This document shows, in pieces, positions 31,756 through 43,150 of a DNA stretch of 64,000 nt. Position numbers and translations under genes: made by a program. The DNA comes from Acarospora socialis (Eukaryota > Ascomycota > Lecanoromycetes > Acarosporales > Acarosporaceae). The notes below the pieces were generated by a model that was not told where the DNA came from, did not search any database, and worked only from the letters and a program-made list of their open reading frames with translations. Every line of letters begins with the position of its first letter. Position 1 is the first letter of the stretch. The stretch covers positions 1,116,001 through 1,180,000 of the forward strand of contig JAMYGW020000005.1 of NCBI GenBank assembly GCA_025617375.2, given 5' to 3'.

Positions 31756-34700
31756 ATGCTTCATGGATGCGTATCGCGGGCAACGTCAAGGTCCAAATGT
31801 CTGTCAAGTTCAAGATGTATATCCACAAGGCATACCGGTCGGCGAAGATACGCCACTGTCACCGATCTGAGCAACTATCCCAAAGTCGGGGAACATCTAC
31901 ACGGCTTCACTCTGCACCGAACGAAGCATGTACCGGAGCTGGAGCTGACGGCGTTGCATCTGCGACATGACAAAACTGGAGCAGAGTACCTCCATGTGGC
32001 TCGCGACGATAAGAACAATGTCTTCTCCATAGGGTTCAAGACCAATCCTCCAGATGATACCGGGGTACCACATATCTTGGAACACACCACTTTATGCGGC
32101 AGCCAGAAGTCAGTCTTATCATTCGGCCTATGTCTTGTGGTCTTATGTATATACTGACGATTCCACAGATATCCAGTTCGCGATCCCTTCTTCAAGATGC
32201 TGCCTAGATCTCTCTCTAATTTCATGAACGCCTTCACATCCTCGGACTATACATCGTACCCTTTCGCAACGACTAATCGTCAGGACTTCAAGAACCTACT
32301 TTCCGTATATCTTGACGCTACTCTACATCCTTTACTCAAGCATAGCGACTTCATACAGGAAGGATGGCGAATAGGTCCTGTAGATCCGATACCAGCGTCG
32401 ACTGGGCAAATTGTGGACGAAAAAGACAACGAGCTTGTTTTCAAAGGAGTCGTTTATAATGAAATGAAAGGACAGATGTCAGATGCCAGCTATCTTTACT
32501 ACATCAAATTTCAAGATCATATATTTCCGGCCATCAACAATTCTGGTGGAGATCCGCAGAAGATGACGGATTTGACATATACACAGCTCAAGGATTTCCA
32601 TGCAGGTCACTACCACCCGAGTAACGCGAAGTTATTCACTTATGGTGATATGCCGTTGGCAGACCATCTGCAGGAGATAGGGAGACAGTTGGAGCAATTC
32701 AAAGCCTCCGGCACAGATAGCGAAATAAAGGTACCAATCAATCTCTCAGATGGATCAACAGACATAACGGTCAAAGGTCCTATGGATCCTTTGATAGATA
32801 GAGAAATGCAATACAAGACCTCAACATCTTGGCTTATGGGAGATGTATCTAACATTGTCGAAACCTTCTCGCTGGGAATATTATCGTCGTTGCTGCTGGA
32901 TGGGTATGGCTCGCCACTTTACAAAGCTCTGATTGAGGCTGGCCTTGGCCCAGACTGGAGCCCCAACACCGGATTCGATAGCTCTGGCAAAGTGGGTATA
33001 TTCTCTGTCGGCTTGAACGGTGTAAAGGAAGCCGATGTGTCGAAAGTGAAGACTGCTATTATGTCAACCCTCCAAGAAGTCCGGCGGAATGGTTTCGACA
33101 AAGGTAAAGTGGACGGCCTGTTGCATCAGCTTGAACTGAGTCTAAAACACAAAACTGCACACTTCGGCATGGGTCTTATGCAACGACTCAAGCCGGGCTG
33201 GTTTAACGGAGTCGATCCCTTCGACTCGTTGGCTTGGGATCAAATAGTCTCGGCGTTCAAGGCAAAATATGCAAAAGAAGGGTACCTGGAGGGCTTAGTG
33301 GAGAAATATTTGCTCAACGGCAATACTTTGACATTCACCATGAAGCCATCAAGTACGTATGGGGAGGAGCTAGCAGCTGAAGAAGCTTCAAGGTTGGCCA
33401 ATAAAATCTCTGAAGTGACTAACCAAGCGGGCAGCGAAGACAAAGCCCGGAAGCAGTTGGAACAGCAGGAGCTTAAGCTCCTTGAGGTTCAAGAGCAGGC
33501 GAGAAATCAAGACCTGAGTTGTTTACCAACTGTGCATGTCAGAGACATACCGCGGCAGATGGAGAACAAACCGACACGCGATTCTAGTGTTAGGGACGTG
33601 AAAGTTCAATGGCGAGAGGCACCGACTAATGGGCTGACTTACTTTCGGGCAATAAACTCCTTCACAGACCTACCTGACGAGCTGCGGACCCTCATCCCAC
33701 TCTTCACAGATTCCATCATGCGTCTTGGTACCAAAGACAAGTCTATGGAACAGCTTGAGGATCTCATAAAGCTCAAGACGGGAGGGATCAGTTCTTCATA
33801 CTATTGTGCCACCTCGCCAACAAACCAATACAGCGCCATGGAAAGCATGTCTTTCTCGGGCTACGCGTTAGACCGGAACGTGCCAGCCATGTATGATCTG
33901 TTGAGGACGGTTATCCTTGAGACTGATTTCGACAGCGCCGAAGCCGAAAGCAAGATCAGACAGCTTCTCCAAGCTGACGCAAGTGGCGCTGTCAACTCCA
34001 TTGCCAACTCCGGCCACTCATATGCACGCCGCTTCGCTGAATCGGGCCTAACTCCGTCTGCTCGTTACAGTGAAATGGTCTCTGGCCTCGCTCAAATCCG
34101 CAACACAGCTCAACTCGCAGCCCGCACACCTTCAGAAGGCCTGAAGGATGTAATAGCGCAGCTCAAAGCCATCCAACAATTCGCCATATCCGGCGCCTCC
34201 ACAATGCGCGTCGCTCTAACCTGCGGCTCTGAGTCTGTATCAACGAACGAAGCCGCCCTCGACCACTTCCTCTCTAGCCTCCCCGCAAATTCCGCCCCGA
34301 ACCCGCCCTCACCATCAGCAACGACCCCTCCACAAAGCGGCAAATCCTTCGTCCCCCTCCCCTACCAGGTCTACTACACCGCCCTCGCCCTCCCCACCGT
34401 CCCATACACCGACTCCGCCGGCGCGCCCCTACAGATCCTCGCCCAGCTCCTGACCCACAAGCACCTGCACCACGAGATCCGCGAAAAAGGCGGCGCGTAC
34501 GGCGGCGGCGCCTATTCGCGGGGTCTCGGTGGCGTCTTCGGCTTCTACAGCTACCGCGACCCGAACCCGCAGAACACGCTGTCCATCGTGCGCGATGCGG
34601 GGCGCTGGGCGCGCGATCGCGAGTGGTCCGATCGCGACGTCGAGGAGGCGAAGCTGAGTGTTTTTCAGAGCTTGGATGCGCCGGAGAGCGTGAGCGAGGA

Positions 34701-34923
34701 GGGCATGACGCGGTTTTTGTCGGGGGTGGATGAGGGGATGGAGCAGAGGAGGCGGGAGCAGTTGTTGGAGGTCAAGGCTGAAGATGTGCGGGCTGTGGCG
34801 CAGAAGTTTCTCGTGGAGGGGACGGCGAAGGGGAATTTGGCGGTGCTGGGGGAGAAGAGGGAGTGGATGGATGAGAGGGAGGGTTGGACTGAGGTTCCGC
34901 TAGGCGTCAGTGGCGCAGAGTGA
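31756..34923 (+). CDS. CYM1: Mitochondrial presequence protease (PreP/Cym1, pitrilysin M16C)
   Basis: Exons 31756-32108 and 32169-34923 (60-base intron) give 1035 residues, the usual length. The first ATG of the frame is at 31756 and yields an Arg/Ser-rich, acid-free matrix-targeting start ([18 protein letters not shown]). The inverted zinc motif HILEH is at about residues 106-110, followed by the conserved [18 protein letters not shown] across the intron. The second zinc-site Glu lies in [12 protein letters not shown]. The C-terminal M16C half contains [12 protein letters not shown] and FYSYRDPNP, which bind peptide. The enzyme degrades cleaved presequences and other short peptides in the matrix. 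The last 750 bases turn first C-rich then G-rich on the coding strand. It is divergent from taxilin. Confidence 0.95.
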
Positions 34924-35618
34924 GAACGCGGCTGCTTGTACGATACTTCTTGTATTCCATGGTGTTTCTGCACGCTTGGCGCTTTTGCATAGTACAGCAC
35001 TCTCACAACTCTTTCAACTTTTCAGCCCTCACCGGCCTTGTGTTGACTTCCCGTCTTGATTTCGATAACATTGCATATACACGCGCTACGAGAACAGGAC
35101 ACACACACGTCTCCAACAACGCTTCTCCCTACTGTTGGCAGATCACAAGCTAAGCGCAATATCGAACATTCCCCACCCTTGCCTATCTGGTTTTTTGTTC
35201 GTCCTTATCGTTGCTCGAGAACCTGTCTCTTGTTTCTCTCACGGAGACAAGGGATAAGGAGCTCGGGTGCGATGGTGATGGAGGTGAGATGGGAAGGACA
35301 GGGTGGGGATGCTTCCGTCTTATTTCAGACCTGCCCGCGGATGAGGTCGATCGCGGGCGGACTAGAGATGCGAAGACATTCTTCTCGTTCCTGTCGACAC
35401 TGATGCTTGCTTCTCCCGCTTGGTGGTATGGCATTTAGATACATATATGTATGAGAATCCCTTGATCTGATCCTGCCGTGCGGCTTAGTGGTATGTAAGA
35501 TACTGGAGACGCCATGTCGTGAGGGTCGTGCGTGAGATTCGTATTCGTCATCTTGTAAGCGTGATCTAGATCGTTGAGTAGAGTGAGATGGCCATGGTAC
35601 ACCTAGATGCGGTGGGAT
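34924..35618. other. Convergent intergenic region
   Basis: No gene is supported. Alternating CT-rich and AG-rich stretches are seen at 35200-35300. The small secreted-protein gene on the minus strand may have a last short exon near 35560-35590. Confidence 0.4.
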
Positions 35619-36021
35619 CTAGTATGTCGGACGTACCATGACAACAGCCAGCACACATGCTACGACACCACCCGTTCCTGCGTTGCCATATCCGGCGTCA
35701 CGAGCGCGAGCGCGCGCGCCGGCATTCGCCTTCTCGGTCTCTTGAGCTTGCGTGAGGCCGATGGAGCCACTTAGGATGGAAGATGGGCCGCTGTGGAAAG
35801 GTATCAGGTTAGCCTTGTCCGTTTTCTTAGAGTGGAGAAGGACGTTGCGGGCAGGCTGACTATGTCATGGTCGCGGGAGACCAGGACAACGTCCCGTCTG
35901 CGACGCCCTGGGCGTTAGGCTGGAGTGGATCTGCCGCTAGGACCGTGGAGGCGACGAAGAGGAAGACGAGGATGATGAGTGTTAGCGGCTTGGGTACGGA
36001 GAGACTTGGTAGGGGAGACAT
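35619..36021 (-). CDS. Small secreted or GPI-type protein
   Basis: Exons 35861-36021 and 35619-35790 (70-base intron, CTAAC branch site, CCACAG end) give 110 residues. The start MSPLPSLSVPKPLTLIILVF with ASTVLAADP is a signal peptide with likely cleavage after VLA. The mature part is small and polar (PLQPNAQGVADG, then SSILSGSIGLTQAQETEKAN), with an Ala/Arg/Gly stretch. It ends with a hydrophobic tail, GGVVACVLAVVM. The intron donor overlaps what would otherwise be a stop codon, and a GTACGT right after VVM may be another donor, so the last residues are uncertain. The shape, signal, Ser/Thr/Ala-rich short body and hydrophobic tail, suits a small GPI-anchored protein. I do not recognise the family. 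Confidence 0.5.
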
Positions 36022-37379
36022 ATTTGGAAGATCTGGTGTACGAAAGAGGACTGTAAGGAGTAGTAGGTTATAAAGAGGTTGGAATGTCCGGAGTTCCGAT
36101 GATCGACCTGATATCGGGGTTCGGATTCGGGATGCATGTAGGGAATGCGACTTGGTTGCTGGTAACAAGATGATAGTTACACAAGATGCGCGTGCGGTCA
36201 AGAATGTGGAGATGGAAGAGATAGATATTGCGAGAAGAAGGAGAAGACTTGAAAATGGAAGACTGATCGTGAAGGAACGATCCATTGTCCAGCCGGTGCC
36301 GGTGGAAAGCCCCTTCGCTCTTTGCAGTGCAATGAGGAAGGGGGTTGGAATAGACCACGAGCGGTAACTTGTCATTCTCGATTGCGTGTCTTCCCGGCAT
36401 CTGGTGGTCATAGACAAAGAAGATTTTTCTACTGATCCTGCAACGATATTCAATCACAGATCAGTGTACATCGTGAACCACAGCATGTTGTGCCATATTT
36501 GATGGCGATATAACAGCGGTTGATTTGACTCGAAACAGATCTCACAAGAGCAATCCGACAGCAACATCTAGAATACCACCAGAGCAAGTGTGAGACTGAC
36601 TTCACTTTTCCGGGGTTTCAAAAGTTTGTTGTGATATCATTGCCTGAGGTAATTCCAAGCACTTGTCGGTTGGTCCGTGCTTTCCTTCTTCGATGACCGA
36701 CGGGCTTGTCGCCTGTGTCCACCTCTTATGGGCATCACTGTCCACTTCATAAGATAACATCGAACTCTCTTGCACTCTCTGAGCCAAGATATTCTCAATA
36801 TCTCGAAAATCTTTTCTTGGGTGTAAACCTTGCATAGAAAAGTGGATACTGCAGAAGAGCTCTTCATAGACTCACAGGATCTCAATGAGACTTCACAAAC
36901 GACAGCATATACCCTACTCCTAACACCTCTCTGCTAGGAAAAGGCACACACTGGGTTTTCTTTTCCTTTTGTCAACCTTGATTAGAGACCCTTGCGCATC
37001 CAGAGAAGCTTTGGAGTTTGTACCGCTATGCGCTTCAATCATGGGACAGTCTCAATTACTGCCTGTCGTGAGCGGCTCACTCTCGGGCACGATTGGAGCG
37101 CGCTTGAGCACAAAATGAAGAAATCTTTCAATCTCTTCCGTATGGCTCTTGGGCCATTACTATCACCCTGTCAATCTCGTTTTGATCTTCGCTATATTTA
37201 GATAGCCGCGTTACGAGACCTGGAATCCAGTGGGTGATTTCCTCAGCCGCCGTAGGGCTGATAATGGATCATGGAGGGAAATCAAACCATTCTTCTTGTA
37301 GCCCTGTGCGACAATCTCTCATTACATTGCTTATTCTGCGTTTCTTGATGCGAAAGTCGAATTGACAGTCCATCTCATC
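36022..37379. other. Intergenic region without a supported gene
   Basis: Divergent promoter region between the small secreted protein and the GPI repeat protein. Several frames of 60-130 codons are present without coding features. Confidence 0.45.
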
Positions 37380-40065
37380 ATGAAATCCTTGACTGTGACA
37401 GCCTTTGCTGGGCTGCTTGTACTAGTTAATTCTGCACCCCGAGCTGTGAGTGGTAGGTTACTACTCCTCGCAATGTCGATCTTCCTAAAAAAAATGGGAT
37501 GAGTTCTAATTATTTTGGTTCCTTGAAGTAGGTGGAGTAACTTACACAAACAGTACTTTGTCACCGAGTTCAGCAATCTTGCCTGTACTACCGAGTAACT
37601 CTATAACGATATCATCGTCAACAACCGCCTGCGCAGCACAGACAGCCAATCCGTTCCGTACGCTTACCCGTAAGCATACAGTGATTGTGCCTGACTCAAC
37701 CATAACCACCGGCTATTTTATGATGGTAGATGAGGTAGGACCATTTACTCTCCATACATATACCCTTACTGGCCCGACCACTTTCATTACCACAGTCGCA
37801 GACCCAGTTACGGTATACAAGGACAAGGATGACTGCTGTGGTCCTTGCAGTGTCTATTATCCTACCGTTTCTCTCGCATACTGGCCGGTGGCATCACCGA
37901 ACAACACATGCCCCGACCCTCCCAAAACATACACGCAAGTTGCTGCTCGAGGCTATGATCTACCTACGAATGGTTCACTTCTAAAGAGCTATGCGGTTGG
38001 ATCAGATGGTTTCACCTACATTTCGCCGTCCGTTTACGTGGCGTTCGGGGACGTTACTGCGGGTAACCTGTGTGGGACGGTGAGCGCAGTGCATAGTTCA
38101 GTTATACTCGCGTTTGCACCAGGAGAGTTATCAACGTATGACTGGCGTGGTGGTTCTAGAGCTTTCGATCCAAATGATTTGCCGTGTGGCCCCAACAGCC
38201 ATTCAAGTTTGGTCCCATGGGAATCCAGGGACTAACCAAGGGAGAGATTTACAAACCGACAGTACACATGCCTGAAAAGCTAAGAAGTCTGGATCCAGCA
38301 TGGGCTTTGTGTGAAAGCGATCACTACGAAGGAGTGGATCCGCCGCATCCGCTTACCGCAGTGATGGCCATGGACCCTACCATCACTACCACTGCCACGG
38401 GCCCACCTCCTACGACAACCCCTGCTAGTCCAAATTCTACACCGAACGCTCCACCGATGAACACAGGTGATCCGAGAACGTCAAATCTGTCTCCTGCGAA
38501 GGACAGTAATTCTGCGATAGCTCCGGCATCAGACGTCCATGCATCGCCTACAGCATTCCCATCCATCGTCAAATAAACCTGACTCGAACAAAATACCAAA
38601 CCCTGCTACGGGACGTCCTCCGGCTTCCAAAGACGCGGACCCTCCATCTCTGAAAACTGGCGACCCCAAAGTGGAATCAAAGCCTGCCGTAGCAAGCCCA
38701 ATATCTTCAAACGGTCCACCAGCACCATCAAGATTGGCAGACGTTGGCTCCCAGGGTGGGAATTCGGGTGGGGTGTCGATTGCTGATCCAGCTGTCGAGC
38801 CTCAATTATCGAGCGGTGAAGGCCATACACAACTACCTACGCCTCCAATAGGTCAGCCCCCAGGTTCAACCCTCATTGCTACACAAGCGCTATCAGCGCA
38901 GGCAATCGTAGTACAGGGGCACGTTATCGCTGAAAACAGCCCACCGGTGACCATTGATGGCAACGCCGTCGGCTTCTCCTCTGGTTCTATCTACGTTGGC
39001 AGTAACGTAGCGCCAGCGCCAACACATGGTCCGCAGCAGTCCAGCGCAACAGTCTTTCAAGGATTGATATTCTCCCCTCTACCTCCCAACGCTGCCACGA
39101 ATACAGCATTACCGATTGCCACGGGAGACGACAAGATTATAACTGCTCTCCGCTCATCCGGGGAACTCGCAATTGAAGGCATAACCATCAAACCAGGAGA
39201 CGCGCCAATCACAGTTGCGGGAACAGCCATATCCGTCGGCGCAGGAGTGGTCGCTATCGGAAGCGCAACAATCACAATACCCACACCACTCCGCAACCCC
39301 ATCTTCACAAACGCAGACCATCCCTTCACCGCTAATCCTACAGGATTCTCCATCTTCGACACCACTCTCCTACCCGGCAGTCCAGGCGTCACCATCGCGG
39401 AAACCCAACTCTCTCTCGCGCCTTCCGGTGCCCTGGTCATAGGCAGCAGTACCGTCCAACTCAGTGTTCTCGCACCAACGCCACCCCCAATAACGTTCGC
39501 CTCGCAAACCATCACCGCAGACTCGGCATCTCAGTACATCATCGACAGCCAGACTCTCAGCGCCAGTGGTCCCGCCATAACCATCAAGGGCACTCCGATC
39601 CTCCTTGCACCCTCCGGCACACTACTCATAGGTAGCAGCACCGTATTCCTCAACCCACCACCATCGCAGACCCTGCCCCGGATACCGCTCGCCTCGCAGA
39701 CCATCACCGCGAACTCCTTGTCCCGATATATAATTGACAGCCAGACTCTCGTCCCTGGTGGCCCTGCCATCACGGTGAATGGCACCCCTATCTCCTTACC
39801 CGCTACGCCCTCTGACGTCGTAATTGGGAGCAGTACGGAAAGCTTAGCCACGACTGCGGGTCCGGAACTCGGGGGCGTGATTCTCTCGGGACTGGGGCCT
39901 ATCGGACCAGGCGAGCCGACGGCGGCGACGGCGGCGACGGCGGCGAATGCTAACTACACAGGTCCCATGTTCGAATCGAGTACGGGTTGTGTATCGTATT
40001 GGTGGTCATGGCCGTGGCTGGGTCTCAGCCTCTTTCTGGGACTCTCAAGTGTGTTGTGGCCGTGA
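37380..40065 (+). CDS. GPI-anchored cell-surface protein with tandem repeats
   Basis: A signal peptide (MKSLTVTAFAGLLVLVNSAP) starts at 37380. Exon 1 is 37380-37452 and exon 2 is 37532-38206. A 56-base intron (38207-38262, CTAAC branch site) leads to an exon rebuilding DLPCGPNSHSIHMPEKLRSL-DPAWALC, a Cys-rich N-terminal domain found in fungal surface proteins. After a Pro/Ser/Thr linker the frame must change again between about 38490 and 38640; that junction is unresolved. The C-terminal part (to 40065) holds at least three beta-type repeats with the theme TITADSASQYIIDSQTL ... GPAITIKGTPI ... LLIGSSTV. It ends in NYTGPMFESS and a hydrophobic tail (WPWLGLSLFLGLSSVLWP), a GPI-type signal. A wall or adhesin role is inferred. 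About 800 residues in total. Confidence 0.65.
39495..39845 (+). repeat. Tandem repeat units inside the GPI surface protein
   Basis: Two adjacent units of about 190 bases (from about 39497 and 39687) share long identical stretches, for example CAGCCAGACTCTC and the code for GSST. A weaker third copy lies before them (about 39150-39480). The protein theme is a short beta strand, SQTL, GPAIT and GSSTV. Close similarity of the last two units suggests recent duplication or conversion. Confidence 0.75.
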
Positions 40066-40640
40066 GCGATCTGGTTTGGGATGCCGGTCTTACTTTCGTT
40101 GAATACGCTTCTTATGTACAGGTTTCAGGGCGCTTCGAGTATATAGTGGATTGTTAGACTGTACGAAGGCGGTTGACAAAAGTCTTCGGCCACCACACCC
40201 AGCTTGATCTGTCTACACAGGATCACAAGAAGAACAACATATTCCTGCAGCAAAGACCTTCAAGAAATCTTGCAGGATGAGGACTAAATAAAGCTGAAGT
40301 ACTCCAGAAGCAGCTGTTATATCTAATCTCAGCTAGGTATGGGACTTTTGTGACTACTTTGTTGTCAATCGTAAAGTTTTGGGACTGGCGAAGAAATTTG
40401 TCAATAGCCTTCGGACAGTATATAGCCGGCTACGATACGACGGTGCGTGTCCGAGAAAGTCAAATGGTCGCTATCCTTGTAACCTGACATTTTTTCTAAT
40501 ACGTTCTTACATCTACTTGCGTAGCTACTAAGCAGCCCCTTTTCAACTTTGACCGCTTCGATACAAGGCTCATCCACAACCTATCCACAACCTATCCACA
40601 ACCCGCCAGCAGTGAACCTCGTAGCGCGACTTCCCTCAAT
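40066..40640. other. Convergent intergenic region with an 11-base tandem repeat
   Basis: No gene. It contains three copies of ATCCACAACCT (last base varies) at 40572-40604, close to the stop of the expansin-like gene. Confidence 0.5.
40572..40604. repeat. Three tandem copies of an 11-base unit
   Basis: ATCCACAACCT, ATCCACAACCT and ATCCACAACCC follow directly. They lie about 40 bases beyond the stop codon of the minus-strand gene at 40641, thus in its likely 3' untranslated region. Confidence 0.9.
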
Positions 40641-42143
40641 TCAAGCCTCACACTCGCCATCGTCTCCCAAGGCAACAGTCCCAGGATCCGTAGTTGGCGG
40701 CGGCGCTTGTTTACCCGTGTCTGGAGCCGTACTGCTGCCTGTTTGTTGCCCATCGGCAGGGGCACTGCTGCTGGCGCTGACGCTGGCGCTTGTGCTGGTG
40801 CTGGTTGGGCCTGTGTCGCCGTTGCTGGGGGCTTGTGTGGTCGAGCTGGTAGAGGTTGTAGAGGTCAAAGATACGCTAGTAGGGCTCGTTGACGATAGCG
40901 ACGAGGCTAGCGGGGGCAGGGAGGGTAGGGAGGGCAGCGCTGGCAGCGAGGGCAGCGAGGGCGGCGAAGGTGGCGAAGGGGGCGAAGGCGGCGAGGGTGG
41001 CGATGGTGGCGATGGTGGCGATGGTGGCGATGGCGGCGATGGCGGCGAGGGTAGGTCTGCCGGTGGAGGAGGGTATGAAGATGACGAGTTTCCAACACTG
41101 CCCCCATGCCCGAAACCCCTGCCGCCGGCGATAGGAGACCAAGACGGCTCCTGGCCCGGCACCCAGTCGGTGATCTCGGGGCAAGTTTCACTGTCTCGCT
41201 TGGTGTTGTAGGCACCGTTAGGGTAGGTTGGCCATCCCTTGGCCGGGTAGGCAGCTTGGTTGTTCTTGTATTGTTCCGTGACTGCGGCTTGCGCCCAAAT
41301 ATGGTTATTAGGGAGTGGAGGGTTGGCGAACCAGTTGCTTGGACTTTGGTAGGCGGGTTGTGGGAGCCCCTGTTGGGGTGAGAGAACGTGTCGTTAGTCA
41401 GGTTCCGAGTTTCAAAGGTCAGGGTGGAGCTTACGTCGGCCCAGCACTTCATGAAGAACCACCACACCTTTTCCGGGTATTGGTCTCCTGTCGGACGATC
41501 TTTGAGTCCGTGGACAATCTGCGCCTTGGCTCGGTCGATCTTGATATCGCTCGGGTTTGCGCAGTGGGTGGGGTCCGAGGGGTCGGTGGAGCAGATATCC
41601 GTGACCTTAAGCATCATATCCGATTTTCCATCTTCTGTCCAGAACGAGATGCAGACATCTTGCATGCAGTATCCTGAAGCCATGTTACTCGCAGTTCTGA
41701 GAATGCTATGGGGCTGGTAACGGCTTGGAGAAAGACCTACGATCAAGACCAGCATACTTCAGAAAGTACGGATGAATGGCGACCTTGCTAACGATGAAGG
41801 CATTGTCCGGTATGCCACAGGCACTTTGCTCCGCGTTATCATTGGCGCTGCCCCAGACGTCTGTATCCCTGTCGGGGGTATTCAACTGGCCGGTAGGGAA
41901 AAATTTGATGTTACCGTGGTATAGACGGCCGAAAGGCAGATCGATAGACCGGGCGCCATAGATGGGAGGTCCATTGGCACTGACTTCATCAGGCAGACCG
42001 ATTTGATTTGCGCCGTTGGAGAAAGAGCCAGGGGCTGGAGCGGTGTCCGGGTGAGATTGAAGGCCGGGATCCTGGCGGCGGATAACAGAGGAGGTGGAGA
42101 GTTGGGAGAGGAAGAGGAGGAAAAGGTAGCTTGGAAGATGCAT
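40641..42143 (-). CDS. Secreted expansin-like (double-psi beta-barrel) protein with SPP-repeat tail
   Basis: Exons in gene order 41741-42143, 41435-41673 and 40641-41369 (introns 67 and 65 bases) give 456 residues. A signal peptide (MHLPSYLFLLFLSQLSTSSV) starts it. The folded part at about residues 85-260 has SACGIPDNAFIVSKVAIHPY, then RYCMQDVCISFW, LKVTDICSTD and a Cys/Trp pair (WWFFMKCWAD). It resembles the six-strand double-psi barrel of expansin and RlpA-like proteins, with an Asp in KVTDIC at the place of the conserved acid. The next segment (WPTYPNGAYNTKRD) is conserved-looking. The C-terminal 170 residues are low complexity: about a dozen SPP units from a 9-base minisatellite, then a Ser/Thr stretch. 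Wall loosening or binding is inferred; no GPI tail is seen. Confidence 0.75.
40925..41055 (-). repeat. 9-base minisatellite encoding PSP/SPP units
   Basis: On the plus strand the unit is GGCGATGGT or GGCGAGGGT, repeated about a dozen times. On the coding (minus) strand it gives SPPSPPSPP. Units near the middle are identical and the edges are worn. Copy number is likely to vary between strains and would change the length of the stalk. Confidence 0.85.
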
Positions 42144-43150
42144 TGGAAGGTATGTGCAAGAGTGGTGAGGTTGATCAACAACTTTGAAGTAAAGAACGAA
42201 TTGACAACGTCCAGTAAGGCGTCTTTGTGAAAGGAGAGTGATGACCACGCAGTGGTCTGTTTATAAGCAAGCAATGCAGATCAAAGAGAGACGGAGGAGC
42301 TTGACGAAACGCTCGATAACAGCACGGGCGGGCTGTTCTTATACACATCTCCTACCGTCTATCTGACCCGATAAAGGCCATCCCCCTTAACGGTCCACCT
42401 CTTGCCGCCTGCCGAGATCATTTCGCCATGCCAGGACGTAATCAGGACAGTGTCACTGCAGACGGAGCCGACATTATTCGTTTCGGCAGCCTCTCGGCAG
42501 GAACACAATCGATCGAGTAGGAGATTTTATGTGGCTGTATAATGCAAGGAACACAACATCAAATCTCCCCCATAAGAAAATACTCGGGGATCTAACCGGG
42601 ACCGAATGTTAACCGGTGTAACAATGGGCTTTCCGCGCCAACAATCTCCATCTCGACCCTGCCGCGCACGGAAACCTTGAAACGTGGTGGTGGAAGATCG
42701 GCCTGGTGCAACAATACCGTTCCAAGTTCGTAAATGAATGCCAACCCGTCTATCCCAGTGCATTGCATCGCATCAAGACCGCAAGACGAATATGATTAAG
42801 TACAAAGTCTTGGGTCACCTGGACGTCTCTCGGAACAATATGCTGTTGAAAGATAAATGAGTCGACTGATGTAGAGTACCTATGTCTGAGCGGGGAGTTC
42901 GTTCCACTATCACTTATTATTAACTTCATGACCTGAAGCCTGAAGAGTTGGCAGCCTTACCTAAAGTAGGTAAGATAACGAAGTGATACAGCGTCGAAGC
43001 GAAACGCTAGGTAAGACTACGTTAACCTGAAACGCGTTTGCATACCTTAAACGTGTGGAACATCGTCAACCACCCCATGCCCTAGGAACCTGGTGTCCTT
43101 GCAATTTATGCCGTTGCAGTGTATGAGCCGGGAGGAGTGGCCAGACGATG
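42144..43150. other. Divergent promoter region
   Basis: This lies between the expansin-like gene (minus) and the DNA polymerase delta subunit gene (plus). No gene is supported. Confidence 0.45.
43032..43037. promoter_or_regulatory. Possible MCB-type (ACGCGT) site upstream of DNA polymerase delta subunit
   Basis: ACGCGT lies 114 bases before the coding start. In yeasts this palindrome binds the MBF factor that turns on replication genes at G1/S. The hexamer occurs several times by chance in this window, so the link is only suggestive. Confidence 0.25.

Noticed and set aside
38207-38262. Apparent single-base frameshift making the GPI gene a pseudogene
   Set aside because: A standard 56-base intron with CTAAC branch site restores the frame and the DPAWALC context, so no mutation is needed here.
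40549-41211. Plus-strand open frame with a long GGEGGDGG run
   Set aside because: It is the antisense of the SPP-coding minisatellite. The minus strand has signal peptide, barrel-like domain and exact splicing.
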